DNA of 36,761 nucleotides from Acidimicrobiia bacterium (GCA_024763085.1 JANTGE010000005.1:1-36761); one strand, 5' to 3'. Numbered from the stretch's first letter, positions 25,182-33,547 are shown. Translations and numbers: made by a program. The notes: generated from the letters alone by a model not told the origin.

Positions 25182-26483
25182 CTACAGCACGTTGGCGGCC
25201 ATCTCTGCAAGTGGTGACCGTACCGTCTTCTCCAGCGACACGTGGCCGAACAGTTCGGATCCTTTGAACCGCTCCACGAGGGCGGCGAGCCCGCCGAACG
25301 GAGAGATATACGGGTTGTCTACCTGGGTGAAGTCTCCGCAGAACACCACCTTGGCATCCCGGGACATCCGGGTGAGAATCACCTTGAGCGTCGAGAGCTC
25401 GAGGTTCTGGGCCTCGTCGATGATGACGAACTCTCCGGTGATCGACCGGCCCCGCAGATAGGTGATGGCAGCGAGTTCCAGCACGTTGCGTTCGGTCAGT
25501 TCGGTGATCGCCTCCCGGGCGGCTTGAGGTCCACCGTCGGAGAAGAGGGCGTAGAGGTTGTCGTGCACCGCCGCCATCCACGGGGCGAGCTTCTCGGACA
25601 GGTCGCCGGGCAGATAGCCGACTTCCTGGCGGCCCACCGCGACGAGGGGACGGTAGACGGAGACCCGGCGGTAGACGCCCGCTTCCAGGACCTGCTCCAG
25701 CCCGGCGGCGAGCGCCAGAAACGTCTTGCCGGTGCCTGCCATGCCCATGAGCGACACCGCCGGGACCGACGGGTCGAGGAGGAGGTCGAGGGCGAAGGAT
25801 TGACGGACGTTCTTCGGTTCGACGCCGAACGCCCTCCGGTTCGACGGGACCCGGGCCACGGTCGTGTGGGGGCGGGTCTCGACGACCCGTCCGAGTGCCG
25901 ACTGGGACGGACCTCCGTGCAGCACCACGTACTGGTTGAGCAGCAGTTCGTTGCCGAGCGGCACCTTGCCGTCCCGGTAGATGGTGTCGACGATGTGGGG
26001 ATCGACGGTCAGGTCGATGACACCCGAATAGAGCTCGTCGACGGGGACCGTGTCTGCCCGGTAGTCCTGGACGGCGACGCCAAGCTGTGCCCCTTTGATC
26101 CTGAGGGCGGCGTCTTTGGTGACGAGTACCGGCTGCCGCCCTGCGTCGTCGAGGTTCAAGCAGGTGGCCAAGATCCGATGGTCGGAGGTTGAGGGGTCGA
26201 GCGCCGAGGGAAGCCGGTCGGAGCGAGTCCCGTTGAGCTCGATGCGGAGCGTGCCGCCGCTCGGCAGATCCACGGCGTCGCGGAGCCCTCCACGTTGTGA
26301 GGCGCCGAGTTTCTCGAGCAGCCGCAGCGCTGCTCTCGAGTTGGTGCCGACGTCGTCGAGTCGGGTCTTCTTCCGGTCCAGCTCCTCCACGACGACGAGT
26401 GGAAGCACGACGTCATGTTCATCGAATCGGAGCGGTGCATTGGGATCGGCCAGTAGGACGCAGGTGTCGAGGACGTAGTCCAC
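25182..26483 (-). CDS. PIN-PhoH fusion protein (PhoH2/YlaK type)
   Basis: 433 residues. The N-terminal PIN nuclease-like domain (about 1-135) shows the acidic residues D6 (YVLDTCVL), E34 (VVEELD), D101 (STSDHRIL) and D124 (VTKDAAL). The C-terminal PhoH ATPase has Walker A MGMAGTGKT at 246-254 and Walker B FVIIDEAQN. Such fusions act as RNA helicase-ribonucleases in mycobacteria (PhoH2), often beside toxin-antitoxin modules, though no antitoxin is visible here. Start is GTG 26483 with AAGGAG 7 nt upstream. Confidence 0.94.
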   Translation of the reverse strand: MDYVLDTCVLLADPNAPLRFDEHDVVLPLVVVEELDRKKTRLDDVGTNSRAALRLLEKLGASQRGGLRDAVDLPSGGTLRIELNGTRSDRLPSALDPSTSDHRILATCLNLDDAGRQPVLVTKDAALRIKGAQLGVAVQDYRADTVPVDELYSGVIDLTVDPHIVDTIYRDGKVPLGNELLLNQYVVLHGGPSQSALGRVVETRPHTTVARVPSNRRAFGVEPKNVRQSFALDLLLDPSVPAVSLMGMAGTGKTFLALAAGLEQVLEAGVYRRVSVYRPLVAVGRQEVGYLPGDLSEKLAPWMAAVHDNLYALFSDGGPQAAREAITELTERNVLELAAITYLRGRSITGEFVIIDEAQNLELSTLKVILTRMSRDAKVVFCGDFTQVDNPYISPFGGLAALVERFKGSELFGHVSLEKTVRSPLAEMAANVL

Positions 26484-26547
26484 TCAAAGTCTCCTTGGTG
26501 CCGGCTGGCCCCTAGCCTCGACGGTTGGGCGTCGAATTACAAGGAAA

Positions 26548-26886
26548 TCAGATGTTGGTCTGGAGCTCGGCTGCCTGATCGACCCACGACTCGACCTGGG
26601 CCGGTGTCGCCCCGACCTGCTCGGCGAGCTTGGCCGGGTCCTGGACGGCGAGCTGCGCGAACGTGGTGATGCCCGCCTGCTGCAGTCGCGAGGAGAACAC
26701 CGGACCGATCCCGTTGATGCGAGTGAGGTCGTCGCCGGCTACGGCCAGTTCCGGCCCTGGCCCGACCCGAAAGGTTGGCGGCTCAGGTTCCCGCGGCAGA
26801 GCGACCGAGATGAGGCGGTCTCGCATGAGCCAGATGGCGGCGCCGAGGCCGGCGAACAGTCCGGTCAGCTTGAGGAGTCTCTTCAT
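26548..26886 (-). CDS. small membrane-anchored helix-hairpin-helix protein
   Basis: 112 residues. Residues 1-30 form a single hydrophobic helix with a positive N-terminus (MKRLLKLTGLFAGLGAAIW), suggesting a membrane anchor with the rest in the cytosol. Residues 52-105 contain a DUF4332-like helix-hairpin-helix pair: LTRINGIGPVFSSRLQQAG, then TPAQVESWVDQA. Such folds bind DNA or mediate protein contacts. Function unknown. TAGCAT lies 6 nt upstream of the ATG. Confidence 0.8.
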   Translation of the reverse strand: MKRLLKLTGLFAGLGAAIWLMRDRLISVALPREPEPPTFRVGPGPELAVAGDDLTRINGIGPVFSSRLQQAGITTFAQLAVQDPAKLAEQVGATPAQVESWVDQAAELQTNI

Positions 26887-26892
26887 GGGACG

Positions 26893-26898
26893 ATGCTA
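26893..26898 (-). promoter_or_regulatory. -10 box (TAGCAT) of a leaderless promoter
   Basis: TAGCAT ends 6 nt before ATG 26886. It overlaps the last codons of the region just before the upstream lytic transglycosylase stop at 26904. Confidence 0.5.
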
Positions 26899-26903
26899 CC
26901 GCC

Positions 26904-27506
26904 TCATCCGTTCCAGCAAGTCCAGTGGGACCAACCGCCGGCGTGATAGCGCAGCCACGCGGCGACCGCGACGTTTGCGTACGGGTCGTAGATGTCGGCG
27001 CCTTCCCAGCCGGCCTTGACGCTGCGCTCGGCCCAATAGCGGGGGAGATGCTGGAACAGGCCGGCGGCTTTGGTCTGCTTGTTCGTAGCGTTGGGGTTGA
27101 AGGTCGACTCGCACCAGGCGATCTTCAGGGCGGTCTCGACGTCTCGAGGTTTGAAGAACAGCGAGATGAGGCTGCGCACTTCGTCACGGGTGAGGTATCG
27201 GGAGGTGTCGATGACCGGCAGGGTCGTTGTGGTCGGAGGGTCGAGGCGCCGATCACCGAGCATGTCGGCCACCACCGGATCCCCGGGAGGGGCGTTCACC
27301 GCTGCAGTTGTCGGTTCGGTAAAGGCGTCGGCCGCGGCGCGTGCCAGCACCTGTCCGCTCGTATCGCCGCGGGCAGGCAGGGTGGTCGATGTCGGGGTTG
27401 TGGTCGTTTCGGCAGTTGGCTCCGGCGAGAATGCCGCAAAGCCGGCGACTGCCAGCATCGCGACGGTCACCCACAGGACGACCGCCACGAGACGAGACAC
27501 ACGCAT
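26904..27506 (-). CDS. secreted lytic transglycosylase-like (SLT fold) protein
   Basis: 200 residues. An N-terminal signal/anchor helix (about 6-25) is followed by a low-complexity Thr/Pro linker (residues 30-100, TTTTPTSTT). The C-terminal lysozyme-like domain has ALKIAWCESTFNPNA with the predicted catalytic E133 and AAGLFQHLPRYW, matching goose-lysozyme/SLT motifs. Two cysteines (C132 and the one in HWTCWNG at the end) may pair. It would cleave glycan strands, complementing the M23 enzyme nearby. ATG 27506 is preceded by a GGCGGAG Shine-Dalgarno; TATCGT further upstream could be the -10. Confidence 0.85.
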   Translation of the reverse strand: MRVSRLVAVVLWVTVAMLAVAGFAAFSPEPTAETTTTPTSTTLPARGDTSGQVLARAAADAFTEPTTAAVNAPPGDPVVADMLGDRRLDPPTTTTLPVIDTSRYLTRDEVRSLISLFFKPRDVETALKIAWCESTFNPNATNKQTKAAGLFQHLPRYWAERSVKAGWEGADIYDPYANVAVAAWLRYHAGGWSHWTCWNG

Positions 27507-27624
27507 GTGATTCACTCCGCCTCTCAGCTGTGACGGGTCCATAGCGCCAGGACCCGTCGACGAAACGATAGAGCACGCGGTCTGGTACCTGCAACCCGGA
27601 TGCTGGAAGTATGTGGTCGACCTG

Positions 27625-27630
27625 TAGGAT
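27625..27630 (+). promoter_or_regulatory. -10 box (TAGGAT) of a leaderless promoter
   Basis: TAGGAT ends 6 nt before GTG 27637 of the F420-dependent oxidoreductase. Confidence 0.5.
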
Positions 27631-27636
27631 CGGGTC

Positions 27637-28626
27637 GTGCGCCTCGACTACTACCTTCCCGACGGATTCCCGGACGAGGCCAGATCACATGGTGTGCTGG
27701 CGGCGAGGCTCGGCTTCGACGGCATCATGGCGTCGGAGACACGGCACGATCCTTTCGTGACGCTGGCCTCGGCACGGCAGGTCGGCATGGATCTGGGGAC
27801 ATCGGTGGCTATCGCCTTTGCCCGATCGCCGATGGTGACGGCGATGGCTGCCTGGGACCTGGCGGCGACGAACCGGGTCACCCTCGGATTGGGGACCCAG
27901 GTGAAGGTCCATGCGATTCGCCGCTTCGGCGTCGAATGGGATCCGCCGGTGCCGCGGCTACGCGGCTACATGGGAGCGCTGCGCGCTATCTGGCAGGCCT
28001 GGCAGACCGGCGAACCGCTGCGCTACGAGGGAGAGTTCTACCGGCACACACTGATGACGCCCTTCTTCGATCCCGGACCGATCGCCAGGCCCGACATCCC
28101 CATCTATGTCGCCGGAGTCGGTCCTGCCATGCTCAGGCTGGCGGGCGAGGCCGCCGACGGTTTGCATGTGCATCCGTTCCACACCGTCCGGTATCTGGAC
28201 GAGGTGGTCCGTCCCACCGTCGACGAGGCCGCGAGAGCTGCGGGACGATCCGGACCGGTGTCGCTGGCGGCGAGCGTACTGGTGGCCACCGGCCGAGACC
28301 GGGCCGAACTGGCCGCCGCCGTCGAAACCGTTCGACGGCAGATCGCCTTCTATGCGTCGACGCCGTCCTACCGCAGAGTGCTCGAACTGCACGGCTGGGA
28401 CGTGGGAGCGAGCCTGTCGGCGCTGGCCCGACGTGGACGGTGGGAGGAGATGGTCGTGGACGACGAGATACTTCACACGGTCGCGGTGGTCGGTTCTCCC
28501 TCCGAGGCCGGGGCCGAACTGCGCCGCCGGTACGGAGAGCGGCTCGACCGGGTGGGCATCTACCCGGCCTTCGGACTTGCCGAGGATGTCTGGGAGGAGG
28601 TCCTACGGGGCCTTCGAGGGGGTTGA
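27637..28626 (+). CDS. F420-dependent LLM-class oxidoreductase (MSMEG_2256-like, TIGR03617 type)
   Basis: 329 residues, luciferase-like TIM barrel. Visible features: MRLDYYLPDGFPDEARSHGV at the start, GFDGIMASETRHDPFVTLA, the cofactor-region strand RVTLGLGTQVKVHAIRRF, and PIYVAGVGPAMLRLAGEAAD. These match the F420-dependent actinobacterial group TIGR03617. It would use coenzyme F420 for hydride transfer to an unknown substrate. It supports an actinobacterial host. GTG start with TAGGAT 6 nt upstream. It converges with kup. Confidence 0.9.
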   Translation: MRLDYYLPDGFPDEARSHGVLAARLGFDGIMASETRHDPFVTLASARQVGMDLGTSVAIAFARSPMVTAMAAWDLAATNRVTLGLGTQVKVHAIRRFGVEWDPPVPRLRGYMGALRAIWQAWQTGEPLRYEGEFYRHTLMTPFFDPGPIARPDIPIYVAGVGPAMLRLAGEAADGLHVHPFHTVRYLDEVVRPTVDEAARAAGRSGPVSLAASVLVATGRDRAELAAAVETVRRQIAFYASTPSYRRVLELHGWDVGASLSALARRGRWEEMVVDDEILHTVAVVGSPSEAGAELRRRYGERLDRVGIYPAFGLAEDVWEEVLRGLRGG

Positions 28627-28662
28627 CGAGGGGATCGGCCTTCGTGTCATGTTGGCAGGTGA

Positions 28663-30546
28663 CTAGATCTCGACCTGCACGCCGATCTCGAGGCTCTGCT
28701 TCGCCGGTAGATGGAAGAACAATGCGGCGTTGGTGGCGTTGCGCGCCATGAACGCGAACAGCCGTTCCCGCCACATCGCCATCCCTTCCTTCTCGGTGGC
28801 AAGGATCGTCTCCCGGCCGAGGACGTAGGTGGCGGCGTCCCAGTCGATGTCGAGGCCGGGGTGGCTCACCCGGCGAAGATCGTCGGGCACGTCAGGCTCC
28901 TCCATGAACCCGTAGGTGATGGTGACCTGGAAGAAGCCCATCCCGAGTGGCCACAGTTTCGTGCGGCGCTCCGGTTCGACGCGGGGGACCCCCGCGGTGA
29001 GCACGGAGACGGCGAGCACCGTCTCATGCAGCACTCCGTTGTGTCCGAAGTTGTGCAGCAGCGCCGGCGGGGTCGCCCCGGGCCGGGACGACAGGTAGAC
29101 GGCGGTTCCAGGAACCCGGGTCGCCCTTTGCGCGGCAATCGTCCCGATGAAACGTTCGATAGACAGCTCGCCGTGGTGAAGGCGCATGGCGAGGAGTTCC
29201 CGGCCTCGCTTCCAGGTGGTGACGATCGCGAAGACAATGCCGCCCATGATGATCGGGAACCACCCGCCGTCCGGCACCTTGAACAGGTTGGCGCCGAAGT
29301 ACGACAGGTCGACGAACAGGAACGCGGCGGTGGCGCCGACCGCCGCCGCTGTCGGCCACTGCCAGAGGTTCCTGGTCACGCTGAAGAAGAGGAGAGTGGT
29401 GATCACCATCGTCGTCGCCACGGCGACTCCGTAAGCGGCCGCCAGATTGCTCGACGAACGGAAGCCGAGCACCAGGCCGACGGTGGCGATCATGAGTGCC
29501 CAGTTGATCGACGGGATGTACACCTGACCGATCTCTCGCGCCGAGGTGTGCAGGATCCTGACCCGGGGGAGATAGCCGAGCTGGACGGCCTGCATGGTGA
29601 GCGAAAACGCACCGGAGATGAGCGCCTGCGAGGCGATGATGGTGGCGACGGTGGCAAGCACGACGAGGGGATAGAGCCCCCACGATGGGGCCATCCGGTA
29701 GAAAGGCGAGTCGATCGCCGACGGATCGGTGATCACCAGGGCTCCCTGCCCGAAGTAGTTGAGAACCAGTGCCGGCAGCACGATCCCGAACCATCCGATC
29801 TGGATCGGGCGTTTCCCGAAGTGGCCCATGTCGGCGTACAGCGCCTCCGATCCGGTGACGACCAGGAAGATCGAACCCAACGACAGGAACGCGTGGAATC
29901 CGTTGTCGGTGAAGAACCGGAGCGCGTGGATCGGGTTGAGGGCGGTCAGCACCGTCGGTTCGCGCACGATCTGGGCAATGCCGAGAACCCCGAGCACGGT
30001 GAACCACAGGAGCATGATGGGTCCGAAGATCGACCCGACCGTGCCGGTGCCGTGCCGCTGGATCGAGAAGAGACCAATGAGAATGGCGATGGCGGCAGGG
30101 ATGACGTACGGCTCGAGGACCGGGGTGGCGACTTTGAATCCCTCGACGGCGCTCAAAACCGAGATGGCGGGGGTGATCATGCCGTCGCCGTAGAGGAGGG
30201 CGGTGCCGAACAGGCCGATGAGGATCAGCAGCCGTCGGCTCGATCGAAGATGCCGTCGGGCGCGCGGCACCAGCAGCGAGGTGAGGGCGAGGATGCCGCC
30301 TTCACCGTTGTTGTCGGCGCGCATCACAAATGCCAGATACTTGATGGAGATGACGATCATCAGCGACCAGAAGATCAACGACAGCACGCCGAGCACGTTC
30401 TCTCGGGCTACGGCGATACCTTCGTGGGCGAGGAACGACTCACGCAGCGCATAGAGCGGGCTGGTGCCGATGTCGCCGTAGACGATCCCGAGCGCGCCCA
30501 GGGACAGCAGCGCGAGGTACCCGGGGGTCTGCTTGCGGTTCTCCAT
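28663..30546 (-). CDS. kup: Kup-family low-affinity potassium transporter
   Basis: 627 residues, normal for Kup. The family signature LGALGIVYGDIGTSPLYALR lies at residues 16-35. About 12 transmembrane helices fill the first 430 residues, including VMRADNNGEGGILALTSLL and YGDGMITPAISVLSAVEG. The hydrophilic C-terminal 190 residues end in FFHLPAKQSLEIGVQVEI. Imports K+ with H+. The start ATG 30546 has no Shine-Dalgarno; TAGGGT ends 10 nt upstream and heptad array D begins right behind it. Together with trkAH it gives the window two K+ uptake systems. Confidence 0.95.
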   Translation of the reverse strand: MENRKQTPGYLALLSLGALGIVYGDIGTSPLYALRESFLAHEGIAVARENVLGVLSLIFWSLMIVISIKYLAFVMRADNNGEGGILALTSLLVPRARRHLRSSRRLLILIGLFGTALLYGDGMITPAISVLSAVEGFKVATPVLEPYVIPAAIAILIGLFSIQRHGTGTVGSIFGPIMLLWFTVLGVLGIAQIVREPTVLTALNPIHALRFFTDNGFHAFLSLGSIFLVVTGSEALYADMGHFGKRPIQIGWFGIVLPALVLNYFGQGALVITDPSAIDSPFYRMAPSWGLYPLVVLATVATIIASQALISGAFSLTMQAVQLGYLPRVRILHTSAREIGQVYIPSINWALMIATVGLVLGFRSSSNLAAAYGVAVATTMVITTLLFFSVTRNLWQWPTAAAVGATAAFLFVDLSYFGANLFKVPDGGWFPIIMGGIVFAIVTTWKRGRELLAMRLHHGELSIERFIGTIAAQRATRVPGTAVYLSSRPGATPPALLHNFGHNGVLHETVLAVSVLTAGVPRVEPERRTKLWPLGMGFFQVTITYGFMEEPDVPDDLRRVSHPGLDIDWDAATYVLGRETILATEKEGMAMWRERLFAFMARNATNAALFFHLPAKQSLEIGVQVEI

Positions 30547-30556
30547 GGCGGAGGAA

Positions 30557-30562
30557 ACCCTA
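30557..30562 (-). promoter_or_regulatory. -10 box (TAGGGT) for kup
   Basis: TAGGGT ends 10 nt before ATG 30546, implying a leader of only a few bases. The -35 region would fall in heptad array D. Confidence 0.4.
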
Positions 30563-30570
30563 GTAGCAGA

Positions 30571-30661
30571 GGGTCTCGGGCTTTGAGTTCCGAGTTTTGG
30601 GTTTTGGGTTTTGGGATTAGGACCGGGGATCAGGTACCAGGTACCGGGTACCAGGTACCGT
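30571..30661. repeat. heptad repeat array D, strand switch in exact register
   Basis: Thirteen units of 7 bp fill 91 bp exactly. 30571-30619: GGGTCTC, GGGCTTT, GAGTTCC, GAGTTTT, GGGTTTT twice, GGGATTA, mostly RAC-YCRR type read on the minus strand. 30620-30661: GGACCGG, GGATCAG, GTACCAG, GTACCGG, GTACCAG, GTACCGT, i.e. NNN-YCRG on the plus strand. Orientation and triplet change at 30620 without losing phase. The last unit directly abuts the stop codon of the histidine phosphatase gene (30662). Confidence 0.9.
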
Positions 30662-31318
30662 CTAGGGGCGTTGCAGGAACGGCATCTCGGCGTCGCCGAG
30701 GAGGTCGGGAGGCAGGTGGCCGACGTCGTTGAAACCGACGAGGGTGGGCCCGGGGAAGCCGAGCGTGGTGATCGAGGCGTTCCAGGGCAACGACAGGCGG
30801 ACCTGATAGAGGTTGCCACGCGGGCGAAGACCGACCGCCCACGAAGCAGCGGCAAGGGTGGGTCCTCCATGGGTGCCGACGGCAACCAGCTCGCCGTCAC
30901 CAAGGTCGTCGGCGTGCTCCCGCAGGGCGCCGACGACCCTTCTGCGGACGTCGGCCCACCGTTCACCGCCGGGACGGGCCACGTCGTCGCCGGCCCGGTA
31001 GCGAGCCCACACGTCCGGCCAACGGGCAGCTACCTCGTGGGCGTAGAGTCCCCGCCACTCGCCGTTGTCGATCTCCCGCAGCCTTCGGTCCGTCTCGATC
31101 GGGACGCCGAGCTGGTCGGCAGCCGGAGCGATCGTGTCGACCGCCCGACGCAGGTCGCTGGCGATGAACCGGCGAACTCCCAGGGCGACGAGTCGTTCCG
31201 ACACGGCTGCCGCCTGACGTCGACCACGTTCTGACAGCGGTACGTCCATCTGGCCGATGAACCGGTGGTCGCGGTTCCCGTCGGCTTCGCCGTGGCGGAC
31301 GAGCAGGAGGGCTCCCAT
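30662..31318 (-). CDS. histidine phosphatase superfamily protein (phosphoglycerate mutase-like)
   Basis: 218 residues. The catalytic RHGE motif is at 8-11 (LLLVRHGEADGN), followed by PLSERGRRQAAAVSERL, FIASDLRRAVDTI, an acid in REIDNGEWRGL, and the second histidine in VGTHGGP. Members dephosphorylate small metabolites (for example alpha-ribazole phosphate, 3-phosphoglycerate derivatives). Its ATG overlaps the upstream ggt stop (TGATG at 31320-31316), so it is the last gene of a coupled three-gene operon. The frame open to 31903 is antisense-like noise within ggt. Confidence 0.92.
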   Translation of the reverse strand: MGALLLVRHGEADGNRDHRFIGQMDVPLSERGRRQAAAVSERLVALGVRRFIASDLRRAVDTIAPAADQLGVPIETDRRLREIDNGEWRGLYAHEVAARWPDVWARYRAGDDVARPGGERWADVRRRVVGALREHADDLGDGELVAVGTHGGPTLAAASWAVGLRPRGNLYQVRLSLPWNASITTLGFPGPTLVGFNDVGHLPPDLLGDAEMPFLQRP

Positions 31319-32853
31319 CAGCCCACCGTCGCCGAAGTGGTCTCGACCCTCGGATCGGCGGCCGCAACGTACCGGCCTTCGGGGCTTCGCCTGATGATCG
31401 ACACCGGACCCCAGCCAGGCTGCAATCCATCGAGCCTTTGGACCCGGTGCCCTCGGCCTTCGAGCTCGTCGAGCGCCGGTAGGCCGGGTTCGGCGAGAAC
31501 CGCGGACGGCGCCGAAGGGCCAAACTCCTCGAGGGTCCATCGAGACAACGACTGCGCCTCGGCCGGATCGAGCCCCAGCAGAAAGACGGCGGCGGCCATT
31601 TGGAGGAGAAGCTGCGGTTGGTAGGCGCCACCGCGTGTGCCCAGCAGCGTGTCGAGCCGGCCGTCGACGGTCCACAGTGTCGGCGCGAGGGTGTGGAGGG
31701 GCCGCTTGCCGGGAGCAAGACGGTTGGGATGTCCCGGTGCGAGTGTGAAGCCGGCACCTCGATTCTGGAGGAAGAACCCGGCTGCCCCGATGCCGCTGCC
31801 AAACCCCGTGTAGTTCGACTGGATGAGTGACACCCCCATCCCATCGGTATCGGCAGTGCACAAGTAGGCCGTGCCGCCCGGGGCCTCCTCGGGGCTCGGC
31901 CATCGTCCTGCCCGTGCCGGGTCGACGGCTTCGACGCGAGCGCGCAGGCGGTCGGGAGCGACGAGGTCGTTGGGTGGCAGTGGTGCGAAGTCGAGGTCGG
32001 CTACCACGTCGTCCCGTTCCCAGGCGACCGACCGGTAGGCCTCGATCTGGAGGTGAAGGTAGTCGGGATCATCGGCTCGCCGCGGCGGTTGGAGCTGCTC
32101 GAAGATCCATCCGGACGCGAGGGCGAGGTAGCCCTGCGAGTTGGGCGGGATCGTCCAGCCGGTTCTCCCGAAGACCTCGGCGCCGAGCGGTTCCACCCAG
32201 TCGGCCTGTCGTCGAGCCAGGTCGGCTTCGGTGATGCGACCGTCGACGGCTTCGATGATGGCCCGGCCGGCGGCCCCGGCATAGAAGCCGTCCCGTCCCC
32301 GGTCGGCGACGGCCTGCAAGACCGCGGCGAGGCGGGGCCGCCTGACCGTCGCACCTGCCGCCGCAGGCGTCCCGTCCGGATAGAACTCGGACGCGTCGAG
32401 CCTTCTTCGGACGAGGGCCCGGGCCAGCTCCGGTGACACTTCGAAACCCCCGGCAGCAAGTTCGATGGCCGGCTGCAGCAGCGTGGCGAGAGATTTCGTG
32501 GCGAAGCGGTCGGCGAGTGCCACCCAGCCGTCGACGCACCCCGGAACGGTCACCGATAGAGGATGGTCGAACGGGATCCGTGACTCGTCGGACAGCTCTG
32601 CCGGATCGACCTTCGACCCCGCTCTCCCCGACGCGTTGAGGGCGGCCGCCCGGGCGTCGCCGGGGCGATAGATGAGCGCAAAGAGGTCCCCGCCGACCCC
32701 GCATGTCTCGGGAGCGACCACTCCCTGGACGGCGTTGGCGGCGATCGCCGCGTCGACGGCGTTGCCTCCTTCGGCGAAGATCTGATTGGCCGCGTCGGTC
32801 GATGCGGCATGCGGAGTTGCGACCGCGTCGCCGAAGCCCTCGGCGCGGCGCAT
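31318..32853 (-). CDS. ggt: gamma-glutamyltranspeptidase family protein
   Basis: 511 residues, an N-terminal nucleophile hydrolase precursor. The large-subunit start ATPHAASTDAANQIFAEGGN and the segment APETCGVGGDLFALIY are conserved. The predicted autocleavage site/nucleophile is T328 in GGTAYLCTADTDG, where many members have TTH. Later NYTGFGSGIG and RGGAYQPQLLLQMA match the oxyanion and C-terminal regions. No signal peptide is apparent, unlike classic periplasmic GGTs, so a cytosolic amide hydrolase is possible. Coupled by TGATG overlaps to both neighbours. Confidence 0.92.
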   Translation of the reverse strand: MRRAEGFGDAVATPHAASTDAANQIFAEGGNAVDAAIAANAVQGVVAPETCGVGGDLFALIYRPGDARAAALNASGRAGSKVDPAELSDESRIPFDHPLSVTVPGCVDGWVALADRFATKSLATLLQPAIELAAGGFEVSPELARALVRRRLDASEFYPDGTPAAAGATVRRPRLAAVLQAVADRGRDGFYAGAAGRAIIEAVDGRITEADLARRQADWVEPLGAEVFGRTGWTIPPNSQGYLALASGWIFEQLQPPRRADDPDYLHLQIEAYRSVAWERDDVVADLDFAPLPPNDLVAPDRLRARVEAVDPARAGRWPSPEEAPGGTAYLCTADTDGMGVSLIQSNYTGFGSGIGAAGFFLQNRGAGFTLAPGHPNRLAPGKRPLHTLAPTLWTVDGRLDTLLGTRGGAYQPQLLLQMAAAVFLLGLDPAEAQSLSRWTLEEFGPSAPSAVLAEPGLPALDELEGRGHRVQRLDGLQPGWGPVSIIRRSPEGRYVAAADPRVETTSATVG

Positions 32854-33470
32854 CAGCGTCGCAGCTGCGGGATGTGCCGGTTGATCGCGTCGAGGACGGC
32901 CCTCACCGCCGCCTGGGAGGTCTCTTTGCCGACGAGCGCCGACCCGACCATCGTACGCTCCTCACCTGCCGACACGACGACCACCTGGGCGATGGCCACC
33001 TGCCGGTTGCCCACCGTCGGGGTTTCCAGGGCGGCGAGCGCCAGGCCGATTTCTCCGCCGATTGCCGCTTCGAGGGCTCGCAGGGTCGCCTCGCCGATGA
33101 GCCGCAGGCGGGTCGCCGACGCCGCCGGCCCGGCCGCCTCGCCGACGAACACCTCGCCCTGCCAACCGAGGGTCACCGCAGCGTCGAGACGGGCACCCTC
33201 AGTCGTCTCGCGGATGTCGAGAATGGAGGGGCGTTCCCCACCTTCTCGTTCGCCGCGTTCGATCTGCACCACCGACACGGTGCGCCGGTCGATGTTGATG
33301 CCGTAGGAGGCCATGGCGAGGGATTGCACGTCGCGGACGACCTGTTTGGCGGGCTTCGCCGGGGCCGCGAGCACATGGACTTCTTCGATCCTGCCGTTGG
33401 TGCCGACGATCCGCACCGCGTCGACGGACGGCAGCCGGCAGAGCGCTTCTTCGAGTTCGTGGTACTGCAC
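32853..33470 (-). CDS. conserved-looking protein of unknown function, first gene of the ggt operon
   Basis: 205 residues, GTG start, not recognised. The first 75 residues look like a small alpha/beta domain (YHELEEALCRLPSVDAVRIV, IEEVHVLAAPAKPAKQVVRD). The second part (about 95-190) is another alpha/beta stretch (LIGEATLRALEAAIGG, VAIAQVVVVSAGEERT). No signal, no membrane segment. TACGCT ends 6 nt before the start, so it is probably leaderless. The stop overlaps the ggt ATG (TGATG). It is divergent from the HD-GYP operon, with 282 bp to the peptide start. Confidence 0.8.
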   Translation of the reverse strand: MQYHELEEALCRLPSVDAVRIVGTNGRIEEVHVLAAPAKPAKQVVRDVQSLAMASYGINIDRRTVSVVQIERGEREGGERPSILDIRETTEGARLDAAVTLGWQGEVFVGEAAGPAASATRLRLIGEATLRALEAAIGGEIGLALAALETPTVGNRQVAIAQVVVVSAGEERTMVGSALVGKETSQAAVRAVLDAINRHIPQLRR

Positions 33471-33476
33471 GGCGTC

Positions 33477-33482
33477 AGCGTA
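33477..33482 (-). promoter_or_regulatory. -10 box (TACGCT) of a leaderless promoter
   Basis: TACGCT ends 6 nt before GTG 33470; it drives the unknown-ggt-phosphatase operon. Confidence 0.5.
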
Positions 33483-33517
33483 GCCCCGCCGGAGGTGGCG
33501 ATGGTGAATTTGAACCC

Positions 33518-33547
33518 TTGTTTCCGCACCCGGTGTGCTGCTAACTT
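33518..33547 (+). promoter_or_regulatory. candidate promoter of the peptide/HD-GYP operon
   Basis: TTGTTT at 33518-33523 and TAACTT at 33542-33547 are 18 bp apart. The -10 is extended (TGC directly before TAACTT). The start point would be near 33554, giving a leader of about 200 nt. This is unlike the leaderless promoters elsewhere in the window. Confidence 0.5.

Noticed and set aside
30634-30661. GGTACC palindromes as an insertion-sequence terminus or attachment site
   Set aside because: No transposase or integrase nearby; the palindromes result from the GTACCRG heptads being in tandem.
28711-30732. 673-codon open frame antisense to kup
   Set aside because: Charged low-complexity translation typical of the antisense frame of a GC-rich membrane protein gene; the Kup signatures are unambiguous.
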